Source of the DNA: JAFDZO01 sp038225955
Lineage (GTDB): Bacteria; Bacteroidota; Ignavibacteria; Tepidaquicellales; Tepidaquicellaceae
Direction: 5' to 3'
Length of the DNA stretch: 7,532 bases
NCBI GenBank assembly: GCA_038225955.1
Contig: JBBRQV010000157.1
Span: 1-7,532, forward strand
Made by a program: the position numbers and the translations under genes. This document shows positions 1 to 5,966 of this stretch, piece after piece; the first letter of the stretch is position 1; every line of letters begins with the position of its first letter. A model generated the notes under the pieces. That model did no database searches and was not told the origin of the DNA. It was given only the letters and a program-made list of their open reading frames with translations.

Positions 1-209
1 AGGTCTTCCAGATGTACTATTACGATTGCCCCTAATTCAGCTTTCAAATTAGGGTCATTCACAAATTCTGCTTCTGTTCGTGCCTGCTTAGTTTTTGTTG
101 ATGTATTCGTTGAGCTTGTTATTGAATCGCTGCAGCCTGTAAATGTAACTGCGTAAACGCTAACTGCTACAAGCGCGATAAGGATTAAAATTGAGTTCAG
201 AGTTTTCAT
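1..209 (-). CDS. Small lipoprotein, N-terminal part only (runs off the window)
   Basis: Reading the minus strand from the ATG at 209-207 gives 69 codons with no stop before the window edge, so the 3' end is missing. The first 25 residues form a lipoprotein signal peptide: MKTLNS, a hydrophobic stretch rich in I, L, V and A (residues 7-21), then T-F-T-G-C with the lipid-accepting Cys at residue 26. Phe at -3 is not the usual Leu, but the -1 Gly and the following Ser-Asp fit. Past the Cys comes a Ser/Thr/Lys-rich linker (about 27-45) and then a short segment ending in IVIVHLEDL. The likely location is the outer or inner membrane, as a lipid-anchored protein. I do not recognise the mature domain. 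The gene is transcribed divergently from the helical gene that starts at 391. No Shine-Dalgarno sequence is visible, which is normal for Bacteroidota-type genomes. Confidence 0.72.
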   Translation of the reverse strand, partial: MKTLNSILILIALVAVSVYAVTFTGCSDSITSSTNTSTKTKQARTEAEFVNDPNLKAELGAIVIVHLED

Positions 210-390
210 AAAATTATTTTTTTATTTTGCTTATTGTAATTTAGAGTTGAAGCAAATTATATTTTATTTATATTAGGTGCAGGAAGATTAATCCGCTAAA
301 TTCCGAAAAAAATCTCCCGTTTCCCCTGATTTTTGTAAATTTTATTAGTTGAAAAATCAATTAATTGACCCAAAAATCTATTCCTGAAAT
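210..390. promoter_or_regulatory. Divergent intergenic region (lipoprotein gene / helical gene)
   Basis: These 181 AT-rich bases separate two divergent starts and must hold both 5' regions. On the minus strand a TATAAT (256-261 on the plus coordinates), directly followed by TTG, resembles a -10/-7 element. I found no matching -33 TTG at the Bacteroidota spacing, so this is only a candidate. On the plus side TAAATTTT (336-343) matches seven of the eight positions of TAnnTTTG, again without an upstream partner. A perfect 12-bp palindrome, TCAATTAATTGA (357-368), lies 22 bases before the ATG at 391 and could be an operator or chance in AT-rich DNA. No Shine-Dalgarno sequence precedes either start. 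Confidence 0.4.
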
Positions 391-1842
391 ATGTTACCCC
401 AAAACACTGTAGAAATCTTAAAAACACTCAATAAAACGGAGCTGAAATCGCTTGGAGATTTTATTTATTCTCCCTATTTCAATTCTATTGAGAAACTAAA
501 AGACCTTTATAATGAAATAATGAAGACTTATCCCGACTTAGAAAGCAGAAGGTTAGAGGATGAAACGCTTCATAAAAAATTATATCCGGGCAAGGAGTTT
601 AAACAAAAAGCTATATTAAATTTATTTTCGGATTTCGGAAATCTACTTAAGAAATTTTTATCGTATGAAAAGTTTGGAGCAGAAGAAGATGCAATGGATT
701 TAAGACTGGCAGAATCACTTTCTCAGAAAAAATGCTATGAGTTATCTAAAAAAGTAATTAACGATTACAAAAAAAGGAAAAAGACTTCGGGAAAATTCAG
801 CGAGGACTATTTTTCTTATCTGTATAAAATGGAGAAAATTTATTACAGTAATATAATACACTCCCGCCCGATACATAAGCAGGATATATACGATTCTCTG
901 AATTCCCGTTCACAAGCTCTTATGCTGGACTTCCTTAACAAATATTCTTCACTTGCTCATACGCTATCATTAACTTCAATGGTAAGACCCGATGAAGAGA
1001 ATAATAAAAAAATAGAAAAATTTTTTAGCGCTCTGAATATTGATAAACTTCCTGAATATGTAGAATCTACAGAAGATAAATTTTTGCCCATAGTAACGAT
1101 GCAGTATCTCTTGTATCATTACATCAAGGCGGAGATGAGCGAAGAACAATATTATAAGCTTAAGAATATTTTAATTAAAAATGTTGAAAACCTAAGTTCT
1201 GAAGATATCTGTATCTATTTTAAAGCGATTCTTGATATGGGGATTTTAAAAAACAATGTAGTAGATGTAGAAGAGATGTTCGATCTGCGAAAACTTTTCT
1301 GTGATTTGAAAATCTACCCTAATGATTCAATTCCTAAATTCTCTACTGCCGCTCTTCAGAATACATTAATATGCGCAATGATGCTGGGAAAATTTGAATG
1401 GGCGGAGAATTTTTTGGAAGAATATATTAATTATATTGATGATGACCTTAGAGAAAATGAATATAATTACAGCAAAGGTCTGCTGTACTTTAAGCTTAAA
1501 AAATATGAAGACTCTTTGCAGTATCTTAATAAAGTAAAGTATTCAGAGCTATTGGAAAAACTCAATGTACGTTTTTACTATGTGATGAATTATATCGAGT
1601 TAAAATTATATGATGCGGCTGCCTCTATGGTAAAATCTATAAAGCAGTTACAAAGGGAAAGCAAGGAAATTCCGGTAATTACATTTGACTCGATAACGAA
1701 TTGCTTGAAGTTTTTTAACGAAATTATAAAATGCGGGGAGAGTAGTTCAAAACTGGATATTGCTGTTTTAAAGGAGGCGCAGACATCAAGAGGATATTTT
1801 CATAAACCGTATATTGTGGAGAAGCTGAAGACAATGGTCTGA
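391..1842 (+). CDS. Helical TPR-like protein of unknown function (A)
   Basis: This is an intact 483-residue reading frame. The start is well fixed: an in-frame TGA lies only two codons upstream (385-387), and the next Met is far inside. There is no signal peptide or membrane segment, so the product should be cytoplasmic. The N-terminal module (about 8-95) has LNKTELKSLGDFIYSPYFN, then LHKKLYPGKEF and LFSDFGNLLKKFLSYEKF. I have seen this 'K.E...F..F..SPYFN' pattern in uncharacterised Bacteroidota proteins, but I know no named family for it. The middle (about 110-290) is Lys/Glu-rich and helical. The C-terminal part looks TPR-like, for example KGLLYFKLKKYEDSLQYLNK (362-381) followed by a second helical pair (about 393-425). 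A role as a protein-protein scaffold is inference. Residues 296-483 have a truncated paralogue at 5294-5866. The gene converges on the T9SS cargo gene ending at 2094. Trp is encoded by TGG and the stop is TGA, so TGA is not recoded here. Confidence 0.85.
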   Translation: MLPQNTVEILKTLNKTELKSLGDFIYSPYFNSIEKLKDLYNEIMKTYPDLESRRLEDETLHKKLYPGKEFKQKAILNLFSDFGNLLKKFLSYEKFGAEEDAMDLRLAESLSQKKCYELSKKVINDYKKRKKTSGKFSEDYFSYLYKMEKIYYSNIIHSRPIHKQDIYDSLNSRSQALMLDFLNKYSSLAHTLSLTSMVRPDEENNKKIEKFFSALNIDKLPEYVESTEDKFLPIVTMQYLLYHYIKAEMSEEQYYKLKNILIKNVENLSSEDICIYFKAILDMGILKNNVVDVEEMFDLRKLFCDLKIYPNDSIPKFSTAALQNTLICAMMLGKFEWAENFLEEYINYIDDDLRENEYNYSKGLLYFKLKKYEDSLQYLNKVKYSELLEKLNVRFYYVMNYIELKLYDAAASMVKSIKQLQRESKEIPVITFDSITNCLKFFNEIIKCGESSSKLDIAVLKEAQTSRGYFHKPYIVEKLKTMV

Positions 1843-2031
1843 AGTGATTCGAACCCGTATTTTCAAAGAGTATGAACACACTCCAAAACTAAGAAAATAA
1901 TATGGTTTATACTGTGAATCTTTTTAATTCATCCCACTCCGACCCAATTTTTCAAAAATTGCTAACCGATCACTAACGAAATTATTAAGTAGCGTAGTTC
2001 AACTCAATAAATAAAGTAAAGCTTATAAATA
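1843..2031. other. Intergenic spacer, no gene seen
   Basis: The spacer between convergent genes shows no convincing coding frame; the longest ATG-led frame I followed, starting at 1902, gives only 24 codons. It holds an AT-only-looking interrupted palindrome, CAATTTT-TCA-AAAATTG (1945-1961), and a second weak hairpin, GAGTATG-AA-CACACTC (1868-1883). That second hairpin pairs better as minus-strand RNA, where its A-C mismatch becomes a G-U pair. The 251-base spacer is longer than the 100-base spacer in the equivalent position downstream of A'. Confidence 0.5.
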
Positions 2032-2063
2032 AAAGCCCTGAATCAAAATGATTGCAAGGCTTT
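2032..2063. terminator. Bidirectional rho-independent-like terminator
   Basis: AAAGCC (2032-2037) pairs with GGCTTT (2058-2063). Inside it, AATCA (2041-2045) pairs with TGATT (2049-2053) around an AAA loop, leaving a small internal bulge. The plus strand continues into a T-rich run (TTTATTTTATTTAT), while A-rich sequence on the left gives U-rich RNA in the other direction. It lies between two convergent genes, as expected for a shared terminator. The stem is modest in GC, so efficiency is uncertain. Confidence 0.65.
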
Positions 2064-2093
2064 ATTTTATTTATGAAATTGAGATAAAACTTA

Positions 2094-3764
2094 CTACTTC
2101 ATTAAAATCATTTTCTTCGTTTCAACAAAATTATCGGCACTGATACGATAAAAATATGTACCGGAGGAGAGATTTACTCCATCCATTTCAACTGAATGAT
2201 ACCCTGAGTTATAAGATTGATTATTTATTAATGACGAAACTAATTTCCCTGCCATATCATAAATGCTTATCGTTACATTTGCATCTTTAGGCAAGCTGAA
2301 ATTTATCATTGTTGTAGGGTTAAATGGATTTGGATAATTTTGCGAGAGTGAAAATTCTTTCACAATTGTATTTGAAACAGGTTCTATTCCCGTAGTAACA
2401 TCATACTTTACAAGGAAAACATCGCTTGTAGCAGCATAATAAGAATTATCACCTGTTAACAATAACGAATTACCTGCGCCGGGCATTATGGCTCGCGGAT
2501 AAATAATATTATTTTGAGAGTAGGTGGCAGCAGCCAAAGAATCGCCCGAAGTATTGAACTTTTTTATTTGAATCATGCTGCCAGTATTCAAAAGTCCTAC
2601 AGCATATATAATCCCTGATGAAATTATTTTTACATCTGTGTATATATCATTTAAACCGTTAATGCCTCTTAATGATTTTCTCCAGATTTCATTTCCGGTT
2701 AAGGAATTTAATTTTATCAAAACACCATCACTTCCATCCAGATTAGTATACAAAGAGCCGGTAAGATAAACGTCATTTGATAGCCCAACCGATAAATTGT
2801 AAGCCTCATCATCTCCACTGCCCCCAACGCCGCCCGTTTTAAAAACCCATTCTTGCGCACCAGTGCTACCATTGAATTTTACGCACGTTATTTCTTTATT
2901 CATAGGCGCAATATTTTTACCGGTGCCTTCTAAGTACATATTTCCTGACTGGTCAATAGCCATTGATGACATAATATCATCTGCATCAGCGGGACCATTA
3001 TAACTGTTTTCCCAAAGAAAATTACCGGAGTTACTTAATTTAAAGGCGTAAAAATCAGTGGACTCGCTTGATGACGTTTTCCGAACAGTAGCAGCAACAC
3101 AGATATTATTTGAATTATCAAGTTGAAGCGAAAGTCTATTAGTAAAAGTACTAGAAATTACTGCAGGCTTTTGATTTTTTACCCATTGCATTTCACCTGA
3201 AGAATTATATTTTGCAACTATATATGAAGGCTTGTAAGTGGAAAATTTAAAATTTACCCCTGCAAGATAAATGTTCCCTGCATTATCAAGTTTCATAGAG
3301 CTCCATTCAACATAACCTAAGGTATCACCTATTCCTGCATATTTGCCCCATAAAGAATCTCCTGCAGGACTGTATTTTATCAGGAATCCTTTGTTAAATG
3401 AAAGGGCTGAATCACAATAACCTGCAATGTAAACATTTCCTGAATTATCACATACAGATGATAGACTGTAAGCACCTCTGTTATTATTTGTTGTTACATA
3501 AGGGGGAGTAAGAAATCTCTGCCATTGAAAACTTCCTGATGAATTGTACTTTGCAAGATATTGTAGAGGATATGAAGAAGCTGAACCTTGTCTCTCTCCT
3601 GTTATATAAATATTCCCGGAGTTATCTGTTGCCGTTTTTTCCAATATATCCAATGTAGAACTATTGTAAGTAGTTGCCCATTGCTGTGTTTGAGCAAAAG
3701 AAATGTTACCAAATAATGTTAGTATAATTAACGTTAAGCAAAATTTTAAAATTAGTGTTTTCAT
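2094..3764 (-). CDS. Exported SBBP-type beta-propeller protein with T9SS type A sorting domain
   Basis: The 556-residue product starts with a Sec signal peptide (MKTLILKF, hydrophobic 8-18, likely cleaved after SFA at 24). Its body consists of about eight degenerate repeats built around DNSGNIYITG (first at 47-56), with variants such as DNSGNVYIAG, DNAGNIYLAG, DQSGNMYLEG and LSNDVYLTG. Each is preceded by a strand ending in W, as in FQWQRF, SLWGKY and MQWVKN. This is the pattern of SBBP-like beta-propeller repeats. Residues 471-556 are the type A sorting domain (QNYPNPFNP, IYDMAGK, NLSSGTYFYR, ending KKMILMK), which in the family is recognised by the type IX secretion machinery and removed at the cell surface. 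The protein is therefore predicted to be secreted or surface-attached; its ligand or substrate is unknown. It lies 39 bases after the broken T9SS gene on the same strand, so the two may have shared a transcript. The stop is TAG, and no Shine-Dalgarno sequence is visible. Confidence 0.88.
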   Translation of the reverse strand: MKTLILKFCLTLIILTLFGNISFAQTQQWATTYNSSTLDILEKTATDNSGNIYITGERQGSASSYPLQYLAKYNSSGSFQWQRFLTPPYVTTNNNRGAYSLSSVCDNSGNVYIAGYCDSALSFNKGFLIKYSPAGDSLWGKYAGIGDTLGYVEWSSMKLDNAGNIYLAGVNFKFSTYKPSYIVAKYNSSGEMQWVKNQKPAVISSTFTNRLSLQLDNSNNICVAATVRKTSSSESTDFYAFKLSNSGNFLWENSYNGPADADDIMSSMAIDQSGNMYLEGTGKNIAPMNKEITCVKFNGSTGAQEWVFKTGGVGGSGDDEAYNLSVGLSNDVYLTGSLYTNLDGSDGVLIKLNSLTGNEIWRKSLRGINGLNDIYTDVKIISSGIIYAVGLLNTGSMIQIKKFNTSGDSLAAATYSQNNIIYPRAIMPGAGNSLLLTGDNSYYAATSDVFLVKYDVTTGIEPVSNTIVKEFSLSQNYPNPFNPTTMINFSLPKDANVTISIYDMAGKLVSSLINNQSYNSGYHSVEMDGVNLSSGTYFYRISADNFVETKKMILMK

Positions 3765-3803
3765 TATGATTTTATTAGATTAAGGTTTTTAAAATTATTT
3801 TTA

Positions 3804-5304
3804 TTATTTAATTAATGTCATTTTTTTCGTTTGAACAAATTCTCCTGCAGATATTCTGTAGAAATATGTTCCGGATGAAAGATTTACTCCGTTCAATTCT
3901 ATTGTATGGTATCCTGCCTGATATGATTGGTTATCTATAAGTGATGCCATTAATCTTCCTGTCATATCATAAACCTGCATCGTTACTTTTGAATCTTTCG
4001 GTATCTCGAAGTTTATTTTTGTTGTTGGGTTAAAAGGATTAGGATAATTCTGTGATAAAGAAAACTTCGATGGCACTCCAACGCTAATTTCATTTTGTAA
4101 ATTGTAGTATGTAAAGTTGCCGTTGAAATCTATTTGCTTCAGGCGATATTTATATTTATCAGTTACAAGATTTCTGTCTTCGTATTTGTAATTCTTTATA
4201 ATGTTAGATGTGCCTGCGCCTTGTATTGTATTTATTTTTTTTCAGTTAGAATCCAATGTTGATTTTCTTTCTATCTCAAATCCCGAGTTATTCAATTCAT
4301 GTGTTGTAGCCCAGCTTAACGTTACATTATTTCTATTTGTACCGACATTGAAAGATGAAAGCTCGACAGGAAGCTGCTGGTTATCAGTAGAAGCGAGAGC
4401 AACATAACCGAAAGAAGTCATAGTCGATGATGCCACATTCCCGGAATCACTGTTTCCCTGTATACCAATATTCCCTGCATCTTCCCACATAGAGCCTGAC
4501 CATCTTGCAACAGTTAAGTTTGCAGGATTTGTTACCCCGCTATTATGCCCCCATTCAATCTGTGCATACCCCGGCGCAGTACCAGAAACTCTATCGAATC
4601 TAAAGTATTCAAACTGACTTACGCTTGTTAATCCGGGAGCAAGCGCAGAACCAAATGCCTGAGGGGAATAAAAGTAATCGAGCAGCCATTCCGAATTTGC
4701 ATTATCTCCCGCAGTTAAAATAAAATTTCTAAATACATTACCTTTTCCCAGAGGAATAATTCTTGTAGAAATAGAATTAGAAAGTATTTTTATGGGACCG
4801 TTTATGCAGCAGCTGGGTTGATAGGTTATCTGACATAATTCGGAGCATGTAAGATAGTTTGGATTACTCTGGGCATCAGAGAAAAATTTACCATTCTTTA
4901 AATATAGTTTTGTGGTTACTATTACGTTATCTGTATTCATTGATACTCCGTTAGGATTGTTTATTATAAGCTCAGGGATAAAATTTATTTTGTAGCTATT
5001 CGTAGCAAGGAAATTTTGAGCTTGTGTACCTGCGTATTCCATTTTTCCGTTTGCATCAAATGTAATACTTTTGCACATTTGAAAGGTCCGCGCTGAATCC
5101 TTCTCTTCTTCTTGTAATAAGTTTACCTGTAGAACTAATTTTTAAGCTCAAACTTCTTATTGCAAAAGTATCGCAATCAAGTACACCATCAACCTGCCAT
5201 GCATCTTTAAAAAGGAATGCTGCGCTTTGTGAATTGTAAAAATCACTTTTCAGGAGAAGTGTATCGTTGGAGCCGATTGTATTTGGATAGTTTGTGCTTC
5301 CCAT
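3804..5304 (-). pseudogene. Broken T9SS cargo gene: 5' truncated, frameshifted, with an in-frame TGA
   Basis: Three open pieces read as one damaged gene. The 5' piece (5304-5056) starts mid-protein with no signal peptide; its first Met is at the junction with A'. Its frame then runs to a stop, and the protein continues one base out of phase in the second piece (open from 5141 to 4245), so an indel lies within 5056-5142. The second piece carries a Cys cluster (C-x3-C-x7-CC, 4847-4806), then LPVELSSF and a fibronectin-III-like segment, up to a TGA at 4242-4244. Beyond that TGA the same frame stays open to 3804: KKINTIQGAG, YRLKQIDFNGNF, then a complete type A sorting domain (4064-3807; QNYPNPFNP, VYDMTGR, NLSSGTYFYR, KKMTLIK). 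The intact homologue at 5967-7532 has Trp (TGG, 6402-6404) where this one has TGA, so the stop looks like a G-to-A nonsense change. Sequencing error is possible for the indel. A functional product is unlikely without a signal peptide. Confidence 0.8.
3807..4373 (-). repeat. Paralogous 'LPVELSSF + FN3-like + sorting domain' module, copy 1 (copy 2 at 5970-6530)
   Basis: From LPVELSSF to the C-terminus this segment aligns end to end with 5970-6530 at the protein level. Shared landmarks are LPVELSSF, NVTL.W, N..GF.IERKS, KK, YRLKQID.NGN, GIPSK/GVPSK, QNYPNPFNP, NLSSG.YFY and the KKM tail. The sorting domain alone has a third copy at 2097-2354, and copies 1 and 3 share extra features (SLI.NQSY, NLSSGTYFYRIS). 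The short DNA word around GGxTAATTxTG, which encodes QNYPNP, is kept in all three. This is ordinary domain sharing among T9SS cargo proteins, not a mobile repeat. Confidence 0.7.
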
Positions 5305-5866
5305 ATTTGAGATAAATAAATTTTTTATAGAAAATAAATTGTACGACGATAAAAAACCGTTCTCTGCTCTTGGGTATCAGAATATTTTAATGAATGCAAT
5401 TATAGTAGGAGATTTGAATTGGGGAGAGGAGTTTGTTGATAACTTTAAGGATAAGCTTGCGCCGGAAGTAGTTAATAACAGGTATCATTATTGTAAAGCT
5501 CTTATTTGTTTTGAGAGGGAAAAATTTGAAATGTCAATTGAGCATCTTAATAATGTAAAATATACTGACTGGGAGCTGAAGCTGAGTATAAGATTTATTT
5601 TGCTAAAAAATTATTACGAGATGGGATTGAGCGACCAGGTTACATCCCTAATAGATTCAATCAGACACTTCATTACAAAGAATACAAATAAGTTTCCTCC
5701 TTACTCTGTTGAAATGATAAAGAATACAATTAATTATATCGGTAGAATGTCTAATGCAAAGTTTGGCGGGAAAAAACTTGACTATGCAGATTTAAAAGAC
5801 GCTGAAAAAAATGACAATTATCTTCATAAAAAGTGGATATTAGAAAAGATGAGAGAACGTGCGTGA
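5294..5866 (+). pseudogene. 5'-truncated paralogue of the helical protein A (A')
   Basis: The open frame of 190 codons matches only the C-terminal 188 residues of the 391-1842 product. Aligned landmarks are IFEINKFF / MFDLRKLF, FSALGYQNILMNA / FSTAALQNTLICA, G..W.E.F, Y.Y.KAL..F...K / Y.YSKGLLYFKLKK, LNNVKY / LNKVKY, DLKDAE / VLKEAQ and the LHKKWILEKM tail. I judge identity at roughly a quarter to a third by eye, so the duplication is old. Similarity begins at the Ile encoded at 5303. The codons before it (a GTG at 5294 and two more) come from the neighbouring minus-strand gene, and a TAG sits at 5288-5290. The N-terminal ~295 residues, including the SPYFN-type module, and any promoter are missing. 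The frame itself is free of stops and ends in TGA, so a short protein from GTG 5294 or ATG 5390 cannot be excluded. A remnant is the better reading. Confidence 0.72.
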
Positions 5867-5881
5867 TTTTAAGCTTAGGAC

Positions 5882-5915
5882 AAAACCTTGCAAACACTTA
5901 AGTTTACAAGGTTTT
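5882..5915. terminator. Strong bidirectional terminator hairpin
   Basis: AAAACCTTG (5882-5890) pairs perfectly with CAAGGTTTT (5907-5915). A second inner stem, AAAC (5892-5895) with GTTT (5902-5905), sits around ACTTAA. The flanking T-tract (GTTTT) on the plus strand, and the mirrored AAAA that gives U-rich minus RNA, allow termination in both directions. It lies 15 bases after the stop of A' and 51 bases after the stop of the convergent gene at 5967. That position fits a shared terminator. Confidence 0.8.
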
Positions 5916-5966
5916 ATATGCGCGGTCCCAAAGGGATTAAGTTTATAAATTATATATTTCAAACTA

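Noticed and set aside
1842..1890. tRNA T-loop-like word on the minus strand (GGTTCGAATC, complement of 1846-1855) next to a hairpin at 1868-1883 that could mimic a variable arm.
   Set aside because: The T stem has two mismatches, the distance from the hairpin to the T loop is wrong, and no D arm, anticodon arm or acceptor pairing is visible. At best it is a decayed remnant or integration scar; chance is as likely.
2575..2769. Plus-strand open frame of 64 codons.
   Set aside because: It lies wholly inside the beta-propeller gene on the opposite strand, with no similarity or start signal; a shadow of the real coding frame.
4231..4244. Programmed frameshift or slippage at the A-run of eight beside the TGA.
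   Set aside because: On the coding strand the A-run comes after the stop, and the frame is unchanged on both sides, so slippage would not bypass the stop.
4201..4407. Plus-strand open frame of 68 codons.
   Set aside because: Antisense to the T9SS pseudogene, covering its FN3-like region; composition is what the complement of that region gives.
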